This document shows positions 17,479 through 24,959 of a stretch of DNA of 50,362 bases, one piece after another. Within the stretch, counting starts at the first letter, position 1. Each line of letters starts with the position of its first letter. The DNA comes from Pseudomonadota bacterium (lineage in GTDB: Bacteria > Pseudomonadota > Alphaproteobacteria > Rhizobiales > Beijerinckiaceae): positions 1 to 50,362 of the forward strand of contig JAFAAP010000289.1 of NCBI GenBank assembly GCA_023426505.1. Reading direction: 5' to 3'. Position numbers and translations under genes: made by a program. The notes beneath the pieces are model-generated. The model did not search any database. It was given only the letters and a program-made list of their open reading frames with translations, and was not told the origin of the DNA.

Positions 17479-18293
17479 TGAGCACTGGGCCGCAGTTCGC
17501 GGCCGGCGCCCCGGCGAAGCTCGTCATCGAGAACGTCACGAAATGGTTCAGCTCGAATCGGGCTGTCGTTCAGGCCCTGGACAACGTGTCCCTCAGGGTT
17601 GCCGAAGGCGAGTTCGTGTGCCTGGTCGGGCCGAGCGGCTGCGGGAAGTCGACGCTTCTCGACATCATCGCCGGCCTGACCAGGCCCGACGGCGGACGGG
17701 TTCTGGCCGACGGGAAGGTCGTCCAGGGTCCTGGACGCCAGCGCCTGGTGATGTTTCAGGAATCGGCCCTGTTCCCATGGCTCGATGCGTTCGGCAATGT
17801 CATGTTCGGGCTCAAGCTGCGGCCGGACGTGAACAACCGCGAGCGGAAGAAGATCGCCGAGTACTATCTTGATCTGGTCGGCCTCGGAAAATTCAAGCAT
17901 GCCCATGTCCATGAACTCTCGGGCGGCATGAAGCAGCGTGTCGCGCTTGCGCGGGCGCTGGCTCCCGATCCGCAGGTCCTCCTCATGGACGAGCCGTTCG
18001 GCGCCCTCGACGCCATGACGCGGGATCAGCTCTACGACGACATCCAGCGCATCTGGATGGAGAGCCGCAAGACCATCATCTTCGTCACGCACAATGTCCG
18101 CGAAGCCGCATGCCTCGGGGATCGGGTCGTGCTGATGTCGCCCTCCCCCGGCCGCATTGCGGAGATCTTCGAGATACCGCTGCCGCGCCCGCGCGACATC
18201 AATAGCCCTGAGCTGGCGGGTTATGCCTCGCAAATTGCAGCAGCGCTCAAGGGGATATCCAACGGTCCTGACATGGAGGTCGCATCAGAATGA
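17478..18293 (+). CDS. SsuB/TauB-type ABC ATPase
   Basis: ATPase of 271 residues for the sulfonate-type transporter. Walker A is GPSGCGKST, the Q-loop is in MFQESALFPW, the signature is LSGGMKQR, Walker B is LLMDEPFGALD and the switch His is in FVTHNVREA. The PSPGRIAE tail is usual for this subfamily. Its ATG shares one base with the binding-protein stop (TGATG), and its stop overlaps the permease start as ATGA. The three genes are therefore one translationally coupled unit. Confidence 0.95.
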   Translation: MSTGPQFAAGAPAKLVIENVTKWFSSNRAVVQALDNVSLRVAEGEFVCLVGPSGCGKSTLLDIIAGLTRPDGGRVLADGKVVQGPGRQRLVMFQESALFPWLDAFGNVMFGLKLRPDVNNRERKKIAEYYLDLVGLGKFKHAHVHELSGGMKQRVALARALAPDPQVLLMDEPFGALDAMTRDQLYDDIQRIWMESRKTIIFVTHNVREAACLGDRVVLMSPSPGRIAEIFEIPLPRPRDINSPELAGYASQIAAALKGISNGPDMEVASE

Positions 18294-19063
18294 GACGCCT
18301 TGGTGTCGCGCTCCTGTTCTTCGCGGTCCTGATCCTGCTGTGGGACCTTGCGGTGCGCAGCGGCCGCTGGTCGGTCGTGCTGCTCCCCTCGCCGGCCTAC
18401 GTCGCAGAGTACATCTGGGCGGCCCTCCTCGACGGCACCCTGCTGGAATCGACATGGGTGACGCTCAAGCGCCTTCTCGTCGGCTATGCGGCCGGCGTTC
18501 TCATCGGCCTGCCGCTCGGGCTTCTGACGAGCACATCGCAGCTTCTGGAGGATACGGTTGGCGCCCTGGCGCTCGGACTTCAGACGCTCCCGAGCGTCTG
18601 CTGGGTGCCGCTCGCGCTGGTCTGGTTCGGCCAGACCGAAGGCGCCATGCTGTTCGTGGTCATCATGGGAACGGTCTGGTCGGTGATTATCGCGACGGAT
18701 CACGGCGCCCGCAACATCCCACCGATTTATGCCCGCGCCGCCCGCACCATGGGCTCCGAGGGCTTCCATCAATGGACCCGCGTGATCCTGCCCGCCTCCC
18801 TACCCTTCCTGGTCAGCGGGATGAAACAGGGCTGGGCCTTCGCGTGGCGTTCGCTGATGGCCGCGGAGATCTACGTGACGATCCTGACCGGCTTCGGTCT
18901 CGGGCACCTGCTCCATTACGGACGCGAGCTGAACGCCATGGACCAGGTGATCGGCATCATGATCGTCATTGTCGTGATCGGTCTTCTGGCCGATCGGCTC
19001 CTGTTCTCGCCATGGGAGCGTTTCCTGCACGTCCGTTGGGGGACGAACGTCAAGGCATCCTAG
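18290..19063 (+). CDS. SsuC/TauC-type ABC permease
   Basis: Inner-membrane permease of 257 residues with about six membrane spans. The ATPase-contacting EAA motif appears as ARAARTMGSEGFHQWTRVILPASLP. The C-terminal segment VIGIMIVIVVIGLLADRLLFSPWER is typical of SsuC/TauC proteins. It is the last gene of the transporter operon. Its 3' end overlaps the convergent hypothetical gene by 14 bases, so there is no room for a separate terminator here. Confidence 0.95.
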   Translation: MRRLGVALLFFAVLILLWDLAVRSGRWSVVLLPSPAYVAEYIWAALLDGTLLESTWVTLKRLLVGYAAGVLIGLPLGLLTSTSQLLEDTVGALALGLQTLPSVCWVPLALVWFGQTEGAMLFVVIMGTVWSVIIATDHGARNIPPIYARAARTMGSEGFHQWTRVILPASLPFLVSGMKQGWAFAWRSLMAAEIYVTILTGFGLGHLLHYGRELNAMDQVIGIMIVIVVIGLLADRLLFSPWERFLHVRWGTNVKAS

Positions 19064-19541
19064 CCCCCGGTGGCCGAGCGCTGCCGCCGACCTGACATTG
19101 CTGTTTCCGGGAGGTCACGTCGTCCGTGATGGTCCAGTAGACGATCCTCTCGGCCTCGTTGATTTCCAGCACCATGTCGAACACGCCCGTCTCGGCGTAG
19201 ACCCCGAAGAATCCATAGCTGCGGGTGCCCCACGATGGGGTGCTCAGACGAAAAATCTCACCCGTCAGCACACGGCACAGAGACAGGGAGGTCCGCAGCA
19301 TCTCGGGCGTGTATCGGGCCTGAAGAGCGGGTGCGAGGAGCTGATGAAGCGCAACGGCATTCCGGTCGTTGTAGGCCTGCGTAAGCGCCTCGGAGACGTT
19401 GATCACGGAGAAGGGCGTGAGCGGCTCGGCCCGCGCTGCCCAGTCCGGCGCCATCGCGATGATGGTTGCTACGGCAAGGCCGAGGCGCATGCCGGCGCGT
19501 CCCGTCGCGTGGCGCCCCCTGCATTCGTTTCGCCGCTTCAT
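19050..19541 (-). CDS. Secreted hypothetical protein
   Basis: Protein of 163 residues that I cannot assign to a family. After a basic N-terminus there is a signal-peptide-like segment (GLAVATIIAMAPDWAARAEP). The remainder is a compact domain with ALTQAYNDRNAVALHQLLAP, which resembles SnoaL/DUF3887-type alpha-plus-beta folds, and it has cysteines in LSLCRVLTG and RKQQCQVGG. The ATG at 19541 has GGAG nine bases upstream. ATG at 19490 would give a more ordinary signal peptide but has a poorer ribosome-binding site. It is transcribed toward the sulfonate-type permease gene. Confidence 0.65.
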   Translation of the reverse strand: MKRRNECRGRHATGRAGMRLGLAVATIIAMAPDWAARAEPLTPFSVINVSEALTQAYNDRNAVALHQLLAPALQARYTPEMLRTSLSLCRVLTGEIFRLSTPSWGTRSYGFFGVYAETGVFDMVLEINEAERIVYWTITDDVTSRKQQCQVGGSARPPGARMP

Positions 19542-19726
19542 GCCGAGCGCTCCACCCAACCGTCTCCTCTCAGGCCTCACCGAGAGTTCACCCGCCGAAT
19601 GGCAAGAGCCGTCGGGGCGCTTGGCTGCCCGTGCCCATTCGACGAAACAGCAATACACGACAAGATCGATTTGGCGTACCGTAGTCATTGTGCAGCTTCC
19701 AAAAGCGCCCCTGAGGGAGGGATCCG

Positions 19727-20512
19727 ATGACCCAGGAGAGCCCAACCACCACGCCAGCCCGCGCGCACGAGCCGGTTATTCGCTACATCGGTCTCAGCGA
19801 TATTGTCGATGCCTTAGTGGCAGGAGTGAGCGATTTCAGAGCCTATCCGGCCTATGGACTGTTCTTCGGTGCATTCTATGCCCTGGGAGGCCTCGTCATC
19901 CTGGGCTCCACACTCTGGTGGGACCTTCTCTACCTCGTCTACCCGCTTGCGGCCGGCTTTACGCTGCTCGGCCCCTTCGTGGCGGTCGGCCTTTACGAGG
20001 TCAGCAGGCTTCGTGAGATGGGGCAGGTCCCGTCCTGGAAAGCCGTCATCGGAGCCATGTACTCGCAAAGCGGCAAGGAAATCTCCTGGATGGCCTTTGC
20101 AGTGCTCTTCATCTTCATCGTCTGGATGTATCAGGTCCGGCTGCTGATCGCGCTCTTCTTCGGACTCCACGGCCTGCCGCTCGAGGGTTTCCCGGGCATT
20201 CTCTTCACGACCCCCGAAGGCCTCGCGTTCCTCTTGGTAGGGTACCTGGTGGGCGCGGCGCTCGCCCTGGTCACGTTCGCACTCACGGTCGTCTCATTTC
20301 CGCTTCTGCTCGACCGCGAAGCCGACTTCGTCACCGCGATGATCACGAGCGTCAGCTCCGTCGTCACCAACCCATTGCCGATGCTGGGCTGGGCGCTCTG
20401 CATCCTGCTGGTGCTCTTCGTCGCATCACTGCCGCTGTTCCTCGGGTTGATCGTGGCCCTGCCGGTTCTCGGCCACACGACCTGGCATCTGTACCGCAGG
20501 CTTGTCGGTTAG
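19727..20512 (+). CDS. DUF2189-like integral membrane protein
   Basis: Membrane protein of 261 residues with about six hydrophobic segments. It begins with a hydrophilic, proline-rich tail and the stretch IRYIGLSDIVDALVAGVSDFRAYP. These features fit the DUF2189 family of alphaproteobacterial membrane proteins, often found near cytochrome oxidase genes, though none is here. GGGAGG is six bases before the ATG. It appears to be a single-gene transcript, since it is divergent from the secreted hypothetical gene and is followed by a strong hairpin. The molecular function is unknown. Confidence 0.8.
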   Translation: MTQESPTTTPARAHEPVIRYIGLSDIVDALVAGVSDFRAYPAYGLFFGAFYALGGLVILGSTLWWDLLYLVYPLAAGFTLLGPFVAVGLYEVSRLREMGQVPSWKAVIGAMYSQSGKEISWMAFAVLFIFIVWMYQVRLLIALFFGLHGLPLEGFPGILFTTPEGLAFLLVGYLVGAALALVTFALTVVSFPLLLDREADFVTAMITSVSSVVTNPLPMLGWALCILLVLFVASLPLFLGLIVALPVLGHTTWHLYRRLVG

Positions 20513-20534
20513 GGTATCGGACGAAACGACTAGA

Positions 20535-20559
20535 GCCGGCGGGTGTCTCACCCGCCGGC
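20535..20559 (+). terminator. Perfect 11-bp GC stem-loop
   Basis: GCCGGCGGGTG (20535-20545) pairs perfectly with CACCCGCCGGC (20549-20559) around TCT and is followed by CGTTTC. It begins 22 bases after the DUF2189 stop and also lies beyond the convergent aquaporin stop. The T-tract is short, but the stem is very stable. Confidence 0.7.
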
Positions 20560-20608
20560 CGTTTCAGCTCGCTCGCTATTTCGTCGGCACGGGCGGTTCG
20601 CCCGCCCC

Positions 20609-21343
20609 TCACTCGGCAGGGGCCGCCGGGGCAATGCCGGTGACCTGGGCGGACGGCTCCTCGCTGAGCCAGCGGTAGAGAATCCCGCCCAGCACGCCGC
20701 CGATAATCGGTGCCACCCAGAACAGCCAGAGCTGCGCGAGCGCCCAGCCGCCGACGAACAGCGCCGGACCGGTGCTGCGCGCGGGGTTGACGGAGGTGTT
20801 GGTCACCGGGATCCCGACGAGATGGATCAGGGTCAGCCCGAGCCCGATCGCAATGGGCGCAAAGCCAACGGGCGCCTTGCCATGGGTGGATCCCATGATG
20901 ATGAACAGGAACATCATGGTCAGCACCACCTCGGCCACGAGGCCTGAGAAGAGGCTATACTGCCCCGGCGAATGAGCGCCATAGCCGTTGGCCGCGAACC
21001 CCTTGGCGAGATCGAAGCCGGGTGCTCCGCTGACGATGGCGTAGAGAACCGCCGACGCAATGACGGCTCCCACCACTTGGGATACGATATACGGCCCGAC
21101 ATCCCGGGCCGGGAAACGGCCGCCGGCCGCGAGCCCGACCGTGACGGCCGGGTTGAGATGGCATCCGGAAATATGACCGATGGCATAAGCCATGGTCAGG
21201 ACCGTCAGACCGAAGGCGAGCGATACGCCGAGGAGGCCGATGCCGACCTGCGGGAATGCTGCCGCGATGACGGCGCTGCCGCAGCCGGCGAACGTCAGCC
21301 AGAAAGTGCCGATAGCCTCGGCCAGGCATTTGCGAAGATCCAT
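20609..21343 (-). CDS. aqpZ: Aquaporin Z
   Basis: Water channel of 244 residues with six membrane spans. The two pore motifs are intact, NPA at 64-66 in HLNPAV and NPA at 186-188 in SVNPARS. The selectivity filter fits a water-specific aquaporin, with His174 and Arg189 (Phe in the first helix, small residue at the fourth site). Family segments such as EAIGTFWLTFAGCGSAV at the start and GGWALAQLWLFWVAPIIGG near the end match AqpZ closely. ATG at 21343 has AGGGTGG about six bases upstream. It seems to be monocistronic, and osmotic control is plausible but not visible. Confidence 0.96.
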   Translation of the reverse strand: MDLRKCLAEAIGTFWLTFAGCGSAVIAAAFPQVGIGLLGVSLAFGLTVLTMAYAIGHISGCHLNPAVTVGLAAGGRFPARDVGPYIVSQVVGAVIASAVLYAIVSGAPGFDLAKGFAANGYGAHSPGQYSLFSGLVAEVVLTMMFLFIIMGSTHGKAPVGFAPIAIGLGLTLIHLVGIPVTNTSVNPARSTGPALFVGGWALAQLWLFWVAPIIGGVLGGILYRWLSEEPSAQVTGIAPAAPAE

Positions 21344-21824
21344 GTGCGCCACCCTGGGATTGTCCGAAACCCTCAAGTCCGGGAGCGATGTCGGCGAACG
21401 CCGATCGAAGCAGGCCCATCGCGAGCCTAGGCGGAACTCGACTTGTTCTTGATCATCCAACCCAATTCGGGTCGGGAAACTCTGACAAACATCAAAACCT
21501 GATCGTATCGCCGATCTTTGGGTCTGGCACCAACAAATCTAACAAGATGAGGATGCGAGGCGACCTCGGGAGGTTACCAGCTCGTGTCCCTGCGAAGATT
21601 GCAATTGCCAAGCCTGTAACCATCATCGGCCGACCACGAATGATCAAAGATCTTCAACGACCCGCGATCTTTGACTGACATTTCTCAAAGCGGACCGCGT
21701 CTTGATCCGATAGGGAGCCAAATATGCGTTCCGTGTCCGGCTTCATACCCCTCGTTGAGCGAGAAGCGTGATCTGTTCGCCTCGGCATTTCGACCTTGGC
21801 CCAATCACTTGCCCGGAGCATACG
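21344..21824. other. Intergenic region with inverted repeat
   Basis: This 480-base gap upstream of aqpZ has lower GC than its surroundings and no convincing gene. It holds a perfect 9-base inverted repeat, TCAAAGATC (21644-21652) and GATCTTTGA (21666-21674), with a 13-base spacer. A third copy of the core, CGATCTTTG, is at 21512-21520. These could be regulator sites for the flanking divergent genes; no match to a known site was recognised. Confidence 0.4.
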
Positions 21825-22130
21825 ATGACCGAATCCACGCAATCACATCTCCCGTTCAAGCTGCCGGCGGTCGAAACCCGAATGGACGCCGAGCAGGAGG
21901 ATGAACTCGCCGCGAGGGATTATTTTCTGCTTGGGACGCTCGCGGAACAAACTCATAACTGGGACCTGCTTCTGCGCCGATATCGTCCGGCAGAAATCGA
22001 ACGCCTCGTGCAGGGTGGGTATCTCGGGTGGAACACACATCCGTCAAATCAACGGCCCAAAGGCGCCGAGCTCTTCATCACCGACAGGGGACAAGAGGCT
22101 TGGAAAGCGTACCGCTTCCAAGATCCCTGA
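21825..22130 (+). CDS. Small hypothetical protein
   Basis: Soluble protein of 101 residues with no signal peptide or membrane segment. I do not recognise the family. The second half, YRPAEIERLVQGGYLGW followed by GAELFITDRGQEAWKAYR, has the look of a winged-helix end (a helix, then a beta hairpin and a final helix as in MarR/PadR-like folds), but it is too short to call. The ATG at 21825 has GGAG seven bases upstream, and this start drops 19 residues of open frame upstream. Confidence 0.6.
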   Translation: MTESTQSHLPFKLPAVETRMDAEQEDELAARDYFLLGTLAEQTHNWDLLLRRYRPAEIERLVQGGYLGWNTHPSNQRPKGAELFITDRGQEAWKAYRFQDP

Positions 22131-22230
22131 GTTCATCGGGCAGACTGCTTGGATGCCGAGCGCGAGCCCCTGCCATTTCGTGCGCGGCGCACGCCAGCCT
22201 GCGCCGCGCGATGTTCACATGCTGCGCCGA

Positions 22231-22644
22231 TTACCGAGCGCACTCGACCGGCACCCTGGTGTTGCCTTCAACGAGGACGGTACGGCACGGGACCCCGTTG
22301 ATGATCCTGATCTCGTTCGGGGTCGCATAGGGAAACAAGGATCCCGGCGTTCCTGAGATCGGCTGCCCGCTCGGTTCCTCGACGCGAATGCTCCCTGTAA
22401 CGCTCGGCTCGAAGGTGCCCGTCGCCACAGGACCTGCGCACTCAACCGGAACGCTGGTGTTGGTGCCTTGGACAAGGACAGTGCGGCACGGAACACCATT
22501 GATAATTTGCACTTCATTGGGGGTAGCATAGGGAAAGACCGAACTGGGTGTGCCCTGGATCTGGTTGGGCTGCTGCGCCTGAGCGGCTCCGACGCCGCAG
22601 ACGGCGACGAGACCGACACTCAGGAAAATCGAGATGCTCCGCAT
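22231..22644 (-). CDS. Secreted protein with two copies of a 40-residue module
   Basis: Exported protein of 137 residues. The signal peptide is clear (MRSISIFLSVGLVAVCGVGAAQAQ, split for display: core FLSVGLVAVCGVG, cleavage after AQA). The mature chain is two near-identical modules joined by a linker. Each reads GTPxSxFPYATPNE, then IINGVPCRTVLV, then VPVECA. Each module has two cysteines about 22 residues apart, which could form a disulfide. GGAG lies about six bases before the ATG. No family is recognised. It is downstream of nothing in the same direction, so it is probably monocistronic. Confidence 0.8.
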   Translation of the reverse strand: MRSISIFLSVGLVAVCGVGAAQAQQPNQIQGTPSSVFPYATPNEVQIINGVPCRTVLVQGTNTSVPVECAGPVATGTFEPSVTGSIRVEEPSGQPISGTPGSLFPYATPNEIRIINGVPCRTVLVEGNTRVPVECAR

Positions 22645-23366
22645 GGAAGACTCCCTGCCGCAGATCACGACGATTAGCCCGTACATGGGGCGCTGCGGGG
22701 CCGCCTTTGATGCACGAGCATCATGAGCCTCAAGCACAGGTTCGGCCGCGGGTGGCCCGAACGAGTGCGCGGACGCCGCCAAGCCCTGCTCATGCCCTCC
22801 GTTCGGAGCGAAGAATGCGCGGCCATGCGTCGCCGAAAAGATCGTCACGTCGCCCGCATCTTAAATTTTCGACCTCTCCTATGCTTGACCGAAGAAGACA
22901 ATCACCTGACAGATCAGGACACATGAGACGATGGCATGTCACCAGCCTCTCAATTTTGTTTCGCGTCGCATTGATATTTAGAAGATATTGCGGGTCGCCC
23001 AACCTCGTCATCGAAACGGCTTCACTGACGTTGATGCAGCCTATGAGGTCACTCGCTCAGGAGCGCTTGCCCTGACCTCCTAAAGCAGCCCGGCACTGGC
23101 ACCAGAGGCCCGATCCTTCATTAGAGTGCTCTGCCGGTCCTGACGTAATTGATCTCAACCTCGCCGGCACGCCTGCTCATTGCCGGCACGGATCGCGGCC
23201 AGCCGGAGAGGCACCTCTACCGTTCATATCCGACAGACCGATGATCCCGATGAGCCTTCAACCCTGCTGACGATCCTCACTCCACTCTATTGACCTTACG
23301 TCAACCCTCGCTCACTATGACATAACTAGAGGAACTATTACATAATTATAGAGCAGGAGGATACCA
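22645..23366. other. Gene-free region upstream of peptide transporter operon
   Basis: About 720 bases without a supportable gene. The open frames that cross it lack ribosome-binding sites and recognisable content. A direct repeat GCCGGCACG occurs at 23163-23171 and 23182-23190. The last 80 bases are AT-rich and hold the promoter and operator-like elements described separately. Confidence 0.5.
23290..23348 (+). promoter_or_regulatory. Promoter and tandem operator candidate for peptide ABC operon
   Basis: An inverted repeat TTGAC-N5-GTCAA lies at 23290-23304. Two 15-base direct repeats follow, ACTATGACATAACTA (23314-23328) and ACTATTACATAATTA (23334-23348), identical at 13 positions and exactly 20 bases apart. 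They overlap a plausible promoter: -35 ATGACA (23317-23322), 18-base spacer, -10 CATAAT (23341-23346). AGGAGG follows at 23355. Binding by a regulator here would occlude RNA polymerase. The IclR protein encoded at 30487 is one candidate. Confidence 0.5.
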
Positions 23367-24890
23367 ATGAGGATGAGAGAGGCTTTGCTGTCCGGCGTAG
23401 TGGCTCTGGTAGCCGGCCCCGCCTTGGCGCAATCGGGAGGCGGCGTCATCAATGTCGCGACGATCGGGGAGCCGCCGACGCTCGATCCGATGGTCTCGAC
23501 CGCCGATCTGGTCGGCATCGTCACTCAGCACTTCTTCGAAACGCTCTTCACCTTCGACAAGGACTGGAAGGTCACGCCTCTCCTCGCAGCGGGCATGCCG
23601 GAGATCTCCGAAGGCGGCAAAGTCTACACGATCAAACTCCGTCAGGGCGTCACCTTCCATGACGGGTCGGACATGACATCGGAAGACGTAGTCGCCTCGC
23701 TGAAGCGGTGGATGGAGCAGGCTTCGCGCGGCAAGCAGGTCTCCGGCAATGTGGATAAGTTAGAGGCGGTCGACCCGGCGACGGTGCGCATCACCCTGAA
23801 GACGCCTTATGCGCCACTGCTGGCGCTCCTCGCCTTCAACAATTCCGCAGCCGTGATCATGCCGTCCGAGAAGATGGACGTACCGATGAAGGAGCCGGTC
23901 GGGACCGGACCTTACAAGCTCAAGGAGCGCAAACCGGACCAGTACATCCAGCTCGTCCGCAACGATGCCTACAAGCCACTCGACGGAGCAGGCGATGGCT
24001 ACGGGGGAGCCCGTAAGCCGATCCTGGACGAGATCCGCTTCGTTCCGGTTCCCGACCCGAACACCCGCGTCGAAGGCGCGATTTCCGGCCAGTTCGACTA
24101 CGTCGACTCCCTTCCGGTCGAATCCTATGACCGGATCAAGAACCTGCAAACCTCCAAGCCCGTCATCCTGAAGCCGTTCGGCTGGCCCGTCTTCGTGATG
24201 AACACGAAGCAGGGCGTGATGGCGAACGTGGACGCACGCATGGCCGTGCGGATGGCCCTCAGCATGGAGGACATGCTGGCCGCCGCGTTCGGCAACCCGG
24301 AATTCTACGCCCTCGACGGCGCCATGTATCCGAAAGGTTATGTGTGGCACACCGAAGCCGGCGTCGAAGGCAGGTACAACGTCGCCGATCCCGACAAGGC
24401 CAAGGCGCTGCTGAAGAAGGCGAGTTACGACAACGGGCCTCTTCGCATTCTCACGAGCCGCCAATACGAGTTCCACTACAAGATGGCGCAGGTCGCCGCC
24501 GAGTACTTGAAGCAGGCCGGGTTCAAGGTCGATCTGCAGGTGGTCGACTGGGCGACCCTGACGCAGCGCCGCGGCGATCCGGCCCTGTGGGACATCTACA
24601 TCACCCACAGCCCGTTCCTGCCGGAGCCTGCGCTGATCGGTCAGCTCTCGGAGAGTTCGCCCGGCTGGTGGTCGACGCCCGCACGCAAGAAGGCTGTCGA
24701 TGCCTTCAACACGGAAAGCGACCCGAACAAGCGTCCGGCCCTGTGGGCGGAGGTCCAGAAGGTGATCTACGACGAAACCCCCAGCATCAAGATCGGTGAC
24801 TTCAACGCCCTCTCGGCACAGTCGCCGAAGCTGGAAGGCGTCGTGCCCGCTCCGTGGCCGTATTTCTGGAACGTCTCGATCAAGAAGTAA
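23367..24890 (+). CDS. Family-5 ABC substrate-binding protein (peptide type), left operon
   Basis: Periplasmic binding protein of 507 residues for the left peptide-type transporter. The signal peptide has the core ALLSGVVALVAGPALA and is cleaved before QSGGG. Family-5 motifs are EPPTLDPM, YTIKLRQGVTFHDGSDMTSEDVVASLKRW and VGTGPYKLKE. AGGAGG sits seven bases before the ATG. It is followed by a hairpin and then by the permease genes, an arrangement that normally yields more binding protein than membrane protein. The linked amidohydrolase and RidA-like genes suggest an amide or peptide ligand. Confidence 0.93.
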   Translation: MRMREALLSGVVALVAGPALAQSGGGVINVATIGEPPTLDPMVSTADLVGIVTQHFFETLFTFDKDWKVTPLLAAGMPEISEGGKVYTIKLRQGVTFHDGSDMTSEDVVASLKRWMEQASRGKQVSGNVDKLEAVDPATVRITLKTPYAPLLALLAFNNSAAVIMPSEKMDVPMKEPVGTGPYKLKERKPDQYIQLVRNDAYKPLDGAGDGYGGARKPILDEIRFVPVPDPNTRVEGAISGQFDYVDSLPVESYDRIKNLQTSKPVILKPFGWPVFVMNTKQGVMANVDARMAVRMALSMEDMLAAAFGNPEFYALDGAMYPKGYVWHTEAGVEGRYNVADPDKAKALLKKASYDNGPLRILTSRQYEFHYKMAQVAAEYLKQAGFKVDLQVVDWATLTQRRGDPALWDIYITHSPFLPEPALIGQLSESSPGWWSTPARKKAVDAFNTESDPNKRPALWAEVQKVIYDETPSIKIGDFNALSAQSPKLEGVVPAPWPYFWNVSIKK

Positions 24891-24897
24891 CCGTCGC

Positions 24898-24933
24898 GCG
24901 GGGAGCGCCTCTGAAGGGCTCCCCGCCCCTTTT
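24898..24933 (+). terminator. Intercistronic stem-loop after binding-protein gene
   Basis: GCGGGGAGC (24898-24906) pairs with GCTCCCCGC (24918-24926), and CCCTTTT follows. It is eight bases after the stop and 34 before the first permease gene. It probably acts as a partial terminator or 3'-end protector that sets the ratio of binding protein to permease. Confidence 0.65.
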
Positions 24934-24959
24934 CCGTCCAGGACCGAAGATCGACCCGT

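Noticed and set aside
16803..18233. A 476-codon minus-strand open frame over the sulfonate-type transporter.
   Set aside because: It is antisense to the binding protein and ATPase, which have full Walker and signature motifs. No ribosome-binding site or domain is seen.
22849..23366. Several short open frames in the gap before the left peptide operon.
   Set aside because: They lack ribosome-binding sites and recognisable protein features and overlap each other on both strands.
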